64,000 bases of DNA, taken from positions 62,001-126,000 of the forward strand of contig JAUDYN010000001.1 in assembly GCA_030407005.1 (NCBI GenBank), in the 5' to 3' direction. Shown one piece after another: positions 24,205 through 34,662 of the stretch. Position numbers and translations under genes: made by a program. The DNA comes from Desarmillaria ectypa. Lineage: Eukaryota; Basidiomycota; Agaricomycetes; Agaricales; Physalacriaceae. How positions within the stretch are numbered: the stretch's first letter is position 1; every line of letters starts with the position of its first letter. The notes below the pieces were generated by a model, which worked only from the letters and a program-made list of their open reading frames with translations, was not told the DNA's origin and made no database searches.

Positions 24205-24613
24205 TTTTTCCATTATCTTATCTTATCCAAGTCATCCCCATGACTCATCCATCTAATCCACTAAAGTTTTCACTTCATATCAATGTTCTCACTGGTCTTG
24301 ACACTCATTCTCACAAACAGTCACCCCAGACTCTTCCCATTGAACCATGATCCTTCTGGATACTCCTTACTTCGACACCATTCCAGCATGGACCATATCG
24401 TTTCATCTAAATATAATGCTATACTGATAGTATATAAGTAGAGTAAACTTCACCATTGTACTCTATCTTTCAACTAAATTACAATCATATACCTCTTACT
24501 CACACACACTAAAGACCAGGCCTAATTCTCTAACTGGGTGACTGTTCAAACACATAACAGCCCAAAGAGAACAGCTTACATCCCAAGTCACATGCTTAAG
24601 ATGGGTCATAACA
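24197..24613 (+). repeat. Chromovirus LTR (417 bp)
   Basis: It starts TGTTATGATTTTTCC and ends GGTCATAACA. Relatives lie at 26937-27333 (inverted), 30034-30433 and 30765-31210. It carries a TATA-like TATATAAGTAGAGTA. Flanking 5-mers do not match, so it is not a solo LTR. The sequence after it matches the internal start of the inverted element at 26936, so it acts as the 5' LTR of a truncated element while also abutting the 353-residue ORF. Confidence 0.8.
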
Positions 24614-24817
24614 TTAGTCAAAAGATTACCTTCCGCTTCTTCCAAATGCTAGCTGTAAAAGAAGCATTCCTCTATGACCAACAAGGAAAACTGACAGAAC
24701 CCCTGAACCATCTCTCTCGGCATTGCAATTGGTGGTGCCATACTCCTCACCTTTTTTACCATCCTAGCAGTGATGTGCTTGGAGATGGCGAGTGACAAAA
24801 GAATTAGAGAATGGTAA
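24614..24817 (+). pseudogene. 5' internal fragment of an LTR element with membrane-segment ORF
   Basis: Sequence just after the LTR matches the minus-strand sequence after the LTR at 26937-27333. One frame reads TISLGIAIGGAILLTFFTIL and ends DKRIREW with TAA at 24815-24817. This mirrors the SGATLLIIFTALFIL segment of the other copy. The start codon frame is broken here. Confidence 0.55.
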
Positions 24818-25788
24818 TGAACACCAATCACACTAAACCTCTTACTACTCTATACTTAATCACCAATATTGAATTCGGGCGGTTTCGAGTATGATGGAAG
24901 CACTCTGCAGACTTCAATAATCAAGTACAATTGTCTTAAAGATGTTTTATTCATTACTAGTGAGTTTATACAAAGTACTACTTGTACTAGTGGGGTGGGT
25001 AAGACACAATTGGATAAGAGTGACTTGGTTTGAGCTACTGCGCTCGTTCTGACTGAAACTGCTTCAGACTGGTGGCGCTCTTGGCCCTATACTGCTTCCT
25101 ACAAGTGATAAACACTTGACTAGCCGCACTCTTGGCTAACTAGTGGTGCTCTTGGCCTAAGAATAAACTATAACTCCAAGAACTTTGCTTGAACTAACTT
25201 CAAAACACTCCGGACCTTTGCAGGACACAACAGTGACTCTAATGGACTTCAATTCAATGCAATTCTATGGGTGACTTAGCGACTATTAATCACTTTGTCG
25301 AGGTTAAGCACAAAAGCCTTTAATTGGGGACACCAGTTACTACCAGTGAGGGCTCAACTGCAGGGATGGCTTGCCTAGTTTGCATGACTGCCCATCCCAC
25401 TACTTATATACTACTGAGGCAGAACTATAAATATCATCTGGGTATAGGGTATATTAGTAAGGATTTCTTGGCTAGTCACGAATAATGGTGAATAATCACA
25501 CAATAGTCAGTCTAGTCTGTTTTCTTTTCAAATGATTGGTCTAGAGACTCCACAGTCAGTCTTTCCGCACCCTTGGCTCTACTACATGCCCTAGTAACAC
25601 GGTTATATGAATACCTGGATATTGGTGCCTGTAACAGCTATCTGATCATGATCGAGGGTGCAGTCCAGCTACACTAGTATTGATCATAAGAGATCTATAT
25701 TGCAATAGTTGGATCTGGGCTCAAGGTTAATCCATTCATAATTTATTTCTAAGTCCTGTTTCAAGATTGCCATGTGACTAGTTATCCT
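24818..25788. other. Unassigned retroelement debris
   Basis: AT-rich sequence with recurring words such as GGTGGCGCTCTTGGCC and GTGGTGCTCTTGGCC (25070-25160) and many CTAGT words. No ORF of note is present. It is probably part of a nested element, since it continues into the repeat at 25789. Confidence 0.4.
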
Positions 25789-26130
25789 GACTTAGGCGTT
25801 TATGCCCAGTCCAGTTTGCTAGTGACAGAACTTCACAAGATCTGTGTAATCTGCTCCTGGTTTTTGTGTGCTAATAGCATCCTTCATTTGCTAGTGGCTG
25901 TATTTCACTTGGTCCTGCTAGCATTTGAGTTACTAGTCTGGCCGGCTGATAGATTTAACCCACTAATAGTGTTGCATCTAAGTCCTGGCTCTACCAGTTG
26001 CTTACTGCATTTAACTATCAGCTTGAAGCCTCAGCTATAGTTCTCTATGTATCACTAGTATAGGATAGATGTGTAATAGTATTGTTACAAAATTGCAAAA
26101 TCTGGATATGAACATATAGATGGCATATCA
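25789..26130. repeat. Family D repeat, copy 1
   Basis: Nearly identical to 30434-30764 in direct orientation, from GTCCAGTTTGCTAGTGACAG to GATGGCATATCA. It overlaps the C-terminal codons of the minus-strand ORF ending at 26085. It is probably internal sequence of one LTR family that also ended up between two LTRs at 30.4 kb. Confidence 0.8.
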
Positions 26131-26874
26131 GCAGTCCTGTAGGGGCTGAATAGATCCCTGCTGACTTTGGAGAGTTCCAGCCAATTGTAGTCAGCCCTGT
26201 CAGTGTTGAAGGGGCTGTCAGGAGGGAAGGGAGTGGCTGTGGTTGTGGTGTCGAGTTCCCCATCAGAGTTGTTGGAGAGCTCAATGATGGGGAGGGAGGA
26301 AGAGGAATTTGTTCCTCCTCTAGACCAGGACCCTCTTGCCTGGATGCTATGGCCCCAGGGGCCATAGGGATGGTTCCAGTCCATTGCTGGATCATCAGGG
26401 TGTACAGTCCCAGGGGTACAATTGGGAATTAGAGTTGAGGGATGGGGATGGAGATGCTGGGGTGAGGGGTCTTCAAATGTAGCCCATACATTCCTTGTAT
26501 ATTCCTGAGTGATGGTGGGGGGGTCATTCCACCTGAATGTGGGAGGGTTCTGGGGTTGGAACCCTCTCATTTGTGTCAGCCTCAGAGGAGGAAGAGGTAT
26601 TGGTAAATCAGACTCAGGGGTGAGGGAGTGGTACCTCTTCTCTGGTGACCAATCTGATGGGGGAAGGCCTCCTGGGAAGGCCATGTTGGGGTTGTCAGGG
26701 TGGGTGGGATGGAAGTGTTTGAGGGTGGTAAAGTCACCACTCTTGGCAGAGGAGAGTTCAAAGTTCTTCCTTGTATGCTAATATGAAAAGAGCAGTGAAG
26801 ATTATGAGGAGTGTGGCACCACTAATTGCAATACTGAGAGTGATGATTTTTCTTTGTTCATTCTGTTCTGACAT
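26085..26874 (-). CDS. Retroelement ORF with N-terminal membrane segment, one frameshift
   Basis: The first ORF (26758-26874, 38 codons) starts MSEQNEQRKIITLS and contains a single hydrophobic helix (SGATLLIIFTALFILAY). It ends at TGA, but the +1 frame is open through the same point (KNFELSSAKSGDFTT) and runs into the 199-codon ORF starting at 26684 (MAFPGGLPPSDWSPEKRYHS) and ending at 26085. One frameshift near 26770 therefore gives a continuous protein with a one-pass membrane anchor and a Pro-rich soluble part. It begins about 60 bases inside the LTR at 26937-27333, the gag position. The helix is conserved in the copy at 24614-24817, which supports coding. No known gag domain is recognised. 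Confidence 0.5.
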
Positions 26875-26936
26875 AGAAGTGTTTTGCTGCTTTTATGGCT
26901 AGCATAGAAGGAGCAGGTGGAAAATCTTTTGACTAA

Positions 26937-27333
26937 TATTATGACCCTGTCTAACACATGGTCTTGATATCAAGCACTACTCTTCAGGTGGTCTTGCATT
27001 CAAATAATCACCCATATAAAGAGAGCAGCAAGATCTTTTAGAGGTGTGTAGAAGAAGGTATATTGGTTGAATTTAGTCAAAAGATAGAGAGTATGTACAA
27101 CAACTGCTCTACTTATATATGAAAGGCATTATGCTAATAATAGGTGAAATGATGGTATACATGCATGAAACTATATAAGTCATGTGACAATGGTCCAACC
27201 ACAATGAGACTATTAGAAATAGATCAGATGCAAAAGGATTGATAGTACTGAATGATGGAGTTTTGGGCAGTCTGATGATGATGCATAAGCATTATGACAT
27301 AAAATGAGATAAGATAATAGAAAAATCATAACA
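26937..27333 (-). repeat. Chromovirus LTR, inverted copy
   Basis: On the minus strand it runs from TGTTATGATTTTTC at 27333 to GGTCATAATA at 26937, with TATATAAGTAGAGCAG inside. It acts as the 5' LTR of the minus-strand element that carries the ORF at 26085-26874. It abuts the plus-strand pol relic at 27334, so the two elements are nested or rearranged. Confidence 0.8.
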
Positions 27334-30033
27334 GATATAACAATGTATGAATCTGAGATGGGGACAAAGAAAAGGCTGCATTTAGAACAAATTGAGATCT
27401 CTTTGAGCCCACAGTTATGTTCTTCAGCCTTACCAACTCACCAGCCACTTTCCAGTAGATGATGAATGACATATTTAAGGATCTTATCACTGGAGGAAAA
27501 GTAACCATCTATCTTGATAACATTCTTATCTTCACAAAAAATCTGGAAGAACATTGACAGATCATTCAACAAGTTCTCCAAAGACTATGGGAGAACAAAC
27601 TATTTCTCAAAGCAGAGAAGTGCGAGTTTGAAGTACTTGAAACAGAATACTTAGGTGTAATCATCAGCAAAGATTCCATTCACATGGATCCCATAAAAAT
27701 CACCAGAATCACAGAATGGCTGACTCCAACCAAGAAAAAGGAATTACAGTCATTCCTAGGATTTACCAACTTCTATTGAAAGTTCATCCACAACTATTCC
27801 AAAATAGTATGACCCCTCACACAGTTAACAGGAAACAACAAGTGGAAATGGGGACTAGAATAAGAAAGGGTGTTTTCACAACTCAAAACACAAATGACAA
27901 CAGACATTGTCTTAACAATGCCCTCCAACAATGGGAAGTTTCAGGTCAAGGCTGACTCTAGTGATGGAGTAATAGGCACCATCCTCAGTCAGGAACAGAA
28001 TGGAAAATGGAGGCCAGTGGCCTTCATGTCCAAAGCATTAATGGCTACTGAATGCAACTACAAAATCTATGATAATGAGTTGCTAGCCATCATGCTCACC
28101 CTAGAGGAGTGGTGCTATGATCTCATGGGTGCCAAGGAGACAGTGGAAATATGGATGGATCATCAGAACCTCCAGTATTTCCGCAAGCCACAGAAGTTGA
28201 ATCATTGACAAGTGCAATGGGTAACTGAATTGGCAGAGTATCATAACCAAGGGAAACAAGACAATCAGGACGTAATTGTCCTTTCCCCAGAACACTTCTA
28301 TGCACTTGTCCTACCTATGATTGATGAACAAACTGAGCATATGAGAGATGCTACCCAACATAAAGACCAATGGGATCAAGGGATTGCCAAGTCCCTCAAT
28401 CACAAAAGAGGAATCACACAGGAAACTGGAATCCTATACTATGACAGACAAATTTACATTCCTTGCAATAAATCACTTAGAGGAGAAATCATCACCTGTA
28501 ACCATGATCACATTACAGCTGGACATCTAGGGACTGCCAAAACTGCAAAGTTAATACTCAGAGAATACTAGTGGCCCAAACTAAAAAAGGATGTCAAAAT
28601 CTACATTAAAGGATGCAAGACTTGTCAAAGGACTAAAAGCAACACTCAAGCCAAGGCTGCTCCACTTCATCCAAATGCAATTCCCACAGCTCCACAGACT
28701 CATATTTTGGTTGATATAATCACTGGACTACCAGAGTCAGATGGCTATGACACTCTGTTGGTCATTGTAGATCAGTTCTCCAAAGCAATCATTCCAGTGG
28801 CATGCCATGAAGAACTATCGGCAGAATGATGGGCTTAGATTCTCTGAGACCAGGTCTATGCAAAGCATGGAATGCTGCAATTGATTATTTCAGATCAGGG
28901 ACCTCAATTCATCTTGATATTTATGAAGAAACTATACCAGATGTTGAACATCACACAGAATGCCTCCAGGGCATATCATCCCCAAACAGATGGACAGACA
29001 GAACATGTCAATCAGGAGATTGAGAAGTATCTCTGGATATTTATCAATCACTGACAATCTAACTGGAATGAATGGCTACCTCTCACAGAGTTTGCACACA
29101 ATAACCAAATACACTCAGCCATTGGAAAAAGCCCTTTCATGACAATGTATGGCCAAAATCCCCAAGTCATCCCAAACTTGACATGATAAACTCCTTTCAT
29201 CAACTCAGCAGCCATGGAATTCACAGAAACCATGTCACAAGTCCATAAAGAGGTACATGATACACTAGAAAAGCAGCCATGCAAATGAAGGCACAATATG
29301 ACAAAAGGAAACAACTGACACAGGACTACAATATTGGGGATAAGGTATGGCTCAATACAGCCAACCTCCATCTCCTATAACCCAAGAAAAAACTTGATGA
29401 TAAATGAACAGGACTGTTCGTAATCCTCAAAAAGGCAGGTGTCATAGCTTACAAATTAAAGCTACTGCCTTACTGGAAAATTCACCCTCATTTCAATGAG
29501 AAGTTGTTGACTCCTTATATTGCACCTTCATTTCCAAATCAACAACAACTGCCACCTCCACCTTCAGATCTTGTTGATGATCAAGAGGAATATGAAATTG
29601 AAGAGGTACTAGACTTGCACACCTGATGGGTTTGCACCAAGAGAGGACAACCATCCAAGTCAGTCATAGACTACTTGGTCAAGTGAAAAGAATGAACAAG
29701 AGAACACAATTCCTGGGTCTGAGACACTGAGATGGCTAATGCCAAGGAAGTGATTAGGGAATATGAAGCAACCATTAACTGAGCCATACATGCCAAAATC
29801 ATAACCAAGGAAAAAGCCATAACCAAGATACTCAATCATGAATACTCAGAAAACAGCAACATTGCATACCTTGCCCAATGGAAAGATGGACTCAAGAAAT
29901 GGATCATTAACCCAGATAAAGACCTTTGGAAAGCTCTCATTGATCAGTATTGGATCAGTCAAACCAAATCACAGCTTGAAGCCCCAGAAGAAGAACCTTA
30001 GCAGTTGGGATGACTGCTTTAACAAGGGGGTAA
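27334..30033 (+). pseudogene. Decayed chromovirus pol 1 (RT, RNase H, integrase, chromodomain)
   Basis: The reverse transcriptase is cut at its 5' end and starts around FEPTVMFF and NSPATFQ. The catalytic box reads IYLDN, with the second Asp lost. RNase H follows (KADSSDGVIGTILSQE; YDNELLAIMLTLEEW). The integrase zinc site (HDHITAGHLG, then CKTCQR) and core (VDIITGLPESDGYDTLLVIV) come next. A C-terminal chromodomain follows (YEIEEVLD, then AKEVIREYE, about 29590-29770). Stops sit where CGA, CAA or TGG is expected, for example TGA for Arg in LGFTNFYxKF and TAG for Trp in REYxWPKL. This fits C-to-T decay. A purine tract AACAAGGGGG immediately precedes the 3' LTR at 30034. Confidence 0.85.
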
Positions 30034-30433
30034 TGTTATGATTTTTCCACATTATCTTATCTTATCTTATCCCACATCTTATCACATTTCATCCCTAAAG
30101 TGCCATTGTTTCCACTGACAACTTTCTATCACACCCCTACTGTTTTATCCATTACAAACCCCTTCACTGTGGTTGGACCATGGTCACCCAATTCCCCTCA
30201 TGTCACACAGATATGCTAACATTTCATCTAACAATAAATGAACATTTTTAGTATATAAGTAGAGTAGTTTTTGTACATACTCTCTATCTTTTGACTAAAC
30301 TTAATTCATATACTTCCTCTACACTCTTCTAAAGATCTATGCCATGCTCTACCACAGGTGATTGTCTGAACACAAGACAGCCCAGAGTTGCACATCTGAT
30401 CCCAAGATCATGTGTGAGGTGGGTCCTAATACA
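30034..30433 (+). repeat. 3' LTR of chromovirus 1 (400 bp)
   Basis: It begins TGTTATGATTTTTCC directly after the polypurine tract and ends GGTCCTAATACA. It is closely related to the LTR at 24197-24613. The next base begins the family D repeat. Confidence 0.85.
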
Positions 30434-30764
30434 GTCCAGTTTGCTAGTGACAGAACTTTATGAGATCTGTGCACTCTGCTCCTGGTTTTAGTGTGTTAGT
30501 AGCATCCTTCATTTGCTAGTGGCTGTATTTAATCTTGCTAGCATTTGAGTTACTAGCCTAGCCAGCTGGTAGATTTAACCCACTAATAGTGTTGCATCTA
30601 AGTCCTGGCTCTACCAGTTGCTTACTGCATTTAACTATCAGCTTGAAGCCTCAGCTATAGTTCTCTATGTATCACTAGTATAGGATAGATGTGTAATAGT
30701 ATTGTTATAAAATTGCAAAATCTGGATATGAACATATAGATGGCATATCAACATATAGACCATA
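30434..30764. repeat. Family D repeat, copy 2
   Basis: Direct copy of 25789-26130, placed exactly between the end of one LTR (30433) and the start of another (30765). Confidence 0.8.
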
Positions 30765-31210
30765 TGTTATGATTTCTTCTATTTTTTCATGTTTATCTTA
30801 TCTCTTATCCAGGCACTGATCTTATCATATCTAATCTCAGTGCCTATCACAGACCAGAAGTCTACTGCCTCATTGTTAACAAGTGACAACCAGCCACTAT
30901 ACTATGGCTTACAATAGATGCCTTGTTATATCATTGTTTCCTTTTTTTCATGCATGGATACCACATGTACATATCTATTATTAGAACTTGTACTTTAGTA
31001 TATAAGTAGTATAGCTCTCACTGTATATTCTTTAGCTTTGAGCTAAAGTTTAATCATACCAAACTTTTCTTATTGACTTCTCTTCTTGCCCAAAGGCAGT
31101 CTTTAGTCTTGACTCTTAGTTGACAATGTTCTTGGACTCATTGGGTGACTGTACAAATGTGATACAGCCCAGTGTTTACCATTGTTGTCCAATGGAGTTT
31201 GGTTGTAACA
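30765..31210 (+). repeat. Diverged chromovirus LTR (446 bp)
   Basis: It starts TGTTATGATTTCTTC and ends GGTTGTAACA, with TATATAAGTAGTATAG inside. It is related to, but clearly diverged from, the other three LTRs. It may be the 5' LTR of the pol relic at 31211-32856. Confidence 0.7.
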
Positions 31211-32856
31211 CTATAAACAGGGAAAATCAGATAATCAAGACATCATGGTCCTTAAACCTGAAAACTTTAGAGTCATGATTATACTCACACAGGAGAAGAT
31301 GGAAGGAAAGGTCAAAAGAGTGCTTCAGGACCAGACTGCATGAGACAAGGGAATACAGGAGCATATAATCCACAAGCATGGATTAAGAAAAGAGAAGGGG
31401 TTAATCTGGAATGATGAAAGGATATACATTCCCAGAAACTGTAAGATATGTGGAGAAATCATGAGTACAAGCCATGTCTACATTATAGCCAAACACCCAG
31501 AAATAGAAAAAATGAAGAAGCTGGTTCTATGGGAGTATTGGTGGCTGAAAATGAAGGAAGATGTTGAAAGATATATAAAGGGATGCAAAATATGCCAAAG
31601 GATCAAGAGTCATATGTAAAAGAAGGCCACTCTGTTATATCCCAATGCAGTACCCACTTGACCATGGGAGATTATTACAGTTGACATGATTGTGAATCTA
31701 TCAGAGTCCAAAGGATATGACTCCATTCTAGTCATAGTGGACAGGTTCTCAAAAGTGATAATCTCCATTCTATGCACTAAAACCCTCATGGCATCAGGAT
31801 GGGCCAGAATGCTTAGAGACCATGTCTATATCAAGTATGGGATGCCTCAAAAGGTAATATTGGACTAAGGATCACAGTTTGTATTAAAGTTTATCAAGGA
31901 ACTATATGAAATGTTACAAATCAAAGGGAATCCCTTCATGGCATATCACAATCAAACTGATAGACAAACTGAACACACAAATCAGGAGATGGAAAAATAT
32001 CTTGGGGTGTTCATAAACCACCCACTGACAAGATAATTGGAGCAAGTGGTTATCTTTAGCTGAGTTTCAGCATAATAATCAGCAACAGTCAGCAACAAGT
32101 CTATCTCCATTAGAAGTGGTGAACAGTCAAAAACCCAGGGTTATCCCTACTGACAAATGAGAAGGGCAGATACCAGTGGCAGCAGAATTCATGGAGGAAA
32201 TGTCTAAGATAGACCAACAAGCAGAAAAAGCACTAGGAAAAGTGGCAGAATGCATGAAGAAGTAGTATGACAAAGAGAAATGACTCTTGAAGGAGTATAC
32301 AATAGGAGACAAGGTCTGGTTAAAAGTGACCAACCTTAAACTTGATCATCCCAAGAAAAAACTGGATGACAAATATGTAGGACCTTTCATAATCATAGCC
32401 AAACACAGAGCATCCACATATCAACTAGAGCTACCCATCAGTTGGAAAATCCACAATTAGTTCAATGAGTCCTTGTTGACACCATATATTCCACCAGAAT
32501 ACCCAAACTAGAAAAAAACCAATAAAATGCTACTAGAGCTAGTTGATGAGAAAGAGCAGGAGATAAAAGAAATACTGGATGACCAACTTCAAAAGCATGG
32601 AACATGCTGACAAAGAGAATATCTAGTATCCTAAAAAGGATTTAGGAGTGAAGATAATAAGTGGCTACCAAAACACTCATTAGGGAATGCAAAGGAATTG
32701 CTAGTAGAGTATGAGACAAGACAAGCAGAGGAAAGAGAGAACCTTGAATGTACAAGAAAAAGAGAAGAGGAACAGAGATATGAAGAATACTGGAATAATC
32801 CAGCCTATGAGGAGGTTGATTCAGTCAAGATGACCTGAATCTTAAAGAGGGGGTAA
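31211..32856 (+). pseudogene. Decayed chromovirus pol 2 (integrase and chromodomain)
   Basis: Only the 3' part of pol remains. It holds a zinc-site remnant, the integrase core (VNLSESKGYDSILVIVDRFS at about 31695; then WARMLRDHVYIKYGMPQKVI and YHNQTDRQTEHTNQEMEKYL), and a C-terminal chromodomain-like segment (EIKEILDD, then NAKELLVEYE, about 32560-32715). Many stops and frameshifts are present. It ends in a Lys/Glu-rich tail and the purine tract AAAGAGGGGGTAA before the LTR-like sequence at 32857. It represents a different chromovirus lineage from pol 1. Confidence 0.8.
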
Positions 32857-33065
32857 TGTTACAATTTCACAATCTTCACCTACATGAAACAGCCTGATAA
32901 TAGGCACAGACAAGCATGAACACTTATTTATAGGCACTTAAACTTGTATTTAAGCAGCTCAACTGTTAGCCTTAAGCTCCAGTCTCAAACTAAGGTTTAA
33001 TCACCCAACATTCAGCTCCATCTCTCAAATACTACTTGAATGCCTCTAAACAGACTATTCAGGGA
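32857..33065 (+). repeat. Short or truncated 3' LTR of chromovirus 2
   Basis: It starts TGTTACAATTTCAC right after the polypurine tract. It runs to about 33065, where CpG content abruptly returns to normal (TTCTCGATTGGCCGAACGCG). No clear CA terminus or target duplication was found, so the end is approximate. Confidence 0.5.
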
Positions 33066-33132
33066 GCTTTGTTCTCGATTGGCCGAACGCGAGTCACGAG
33101 ACTAAGTTTATTCTTGTTTGGTGAGTTGGTCG

Positions 33133-33741
33133 CTAACAGCCCTTTCGTAAAAAAGACCGCCTGTGGACGAGAAGGAGCATACATTTAGCCCAGAGAGTGG
33201 GGTCCAGACAAAGGTGTTGTTGAGGTGGTAGGACGAGGTAATGCCGAAATAATCGTCGAAAGCTTTTGTCTTTCTGGACAGCATCGATGACCAGCTTGAG
33301 GGAGACGCGCCGGTCGTCGGGAAGATGTAGGATATTGATGAGAAAGGTCTCGAACTCGATAAATACGCGATGGCGATGGTATTCCCTGAGATAGGCATCT
33401 GCTTCAACGACTTTGTGTTTCTGACTATCTTGCGTCTGCAACTCGACCACCGAGTGGCTCGCACTTCCATGGCCGTACGGGGTATTCTGGAGTGTGGGCT
33501 TGGGTAGTGCCGCTCGAGGCTGCTGCGATGTTCCATGTACAGGGAGATCGTCGTCCTCGGAGTCGTGAGGCGAGGTTGTCTTTATTGGGTGGAATAGTGG
33601 GCACCGGGTCTGGCGATGATGAACCGTTGTCGCAAGATTGGCGCGCCTGGACTCGTTTACTCCGATGTCGTTCGATGCATTTGGAGGTAGACGAACACGT
33701 CGCCATTCTAGTGTAGGATGGTGGGGAGGCTCCGATGAATG
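33133..33741 (-). pseudogene. Unrecognised ORF of about 200 codons without a start, next to the retroelement nest
   Basis: One minus-strand frame is open from about 33741 to the stop at 33133 but contains no early ATG. It reads through TLEWRRVRLPPNASNDIGV, an acidic stretch SEDDDLP, then AYLREYHRHRVFIEFETFL and ILHLPDDRRVSLKLVIDAVQ. The second half looks like a folded helical domain. It is either an internal exon of a gene whose 5' exon was not found, or a gene remnant cut by the retroelement insertion beginning near 33065. Function is unknown. Confidence 0.4.
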
Positions 33742-34230
33742 TTAAGACAGCCACGTCGAATAATATATGGAACCGGAGAACAATGGATGGTGGGAAGGAA
33801 AGCAGGACCGATGCCCAGTCACTGAAGTGCCAAGTCAACCCTTCCTGCTTATTTCCCTTGTGCTTCAGCTAGCTTTCCTATCGGAATTCTGTTCTTCGAC
33901 GAGTAATTACGAAGTCCTCTCGATTCCCAATGTACATCCGTCCACTGAAAGCAAATATGTGCTCGCTGCTCATCCTTGCCTTTCCGGAAATACTGGTTCC
34001 AAAAATGATGGCAAGCATTGAACGTGGTATCTACGAGAAACATCTTCATAAATCCCCGGGAGCTAGAGTTTTATTTTCTGTTTTGTACCCGGTTCTTTTT
34101 CATAGTGTTTAATTTTCAGCTTCGAGGCGCTCGAGACACGCTTTGTACCCCCGGGTTATCTCGATCAATATAGCCGTACATCATCTGGGCCTTCAAATGG
34201 TCTTTTAGTTTATTTCTCACGCCGAGCTTT
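33742..34230. other. Intergenic, nothing recognised
   Basis: Only short ORFs on both strands. The segment duplicated with gene A begins near the end of this stretch. Confidence 0.45.
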
Positions 34231-34606
34231 GTCCAAGGGAATTTCCTGGTAAATATACTTCGCTGGTCTCAGTCGCATGCTGGTAGTAAATAGTGCTTCC
34301 AATCGTTTTGCAGAACCGGCATGGTGCCTGACTCATTTGTAGAATCCGACAATAATGCGACAGCTGATTAGGTATGGCCCAACATTCATGGTAAATAAAG
34401 GCTGGCCAGGGTCGTTATAGTCGTCTTACTTATTTGTGATGTGACGATCCTTCAATTAGCGCAGCAATGATCTTTGTGCCAGCTTATCCTTCTAGTACCA
34501 CAAAGAAGCTACCAAAACGTATGTAACGTACTCTCATGTCTTGGTTGTCAATTTTATTATTGTTCTAAACCCTTTGGGCGAAGCAGGAGTGGCAGGAATA
34601 CGCGAA

Positions 34607-34614
34607 TATATAAA
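34607..34614 (+). promoter_or_regulatory. TATA box of gene B
   Basis: TATATAAA lies 56 bases before the ATG at 34663, in the same context as the TATA box of gene A. Confidence 0.65.
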
Positions 34615-34662
34615 GCTCTCCTCAACGATGAACACTTGCCCATATCCCAGCCTTGACACATA

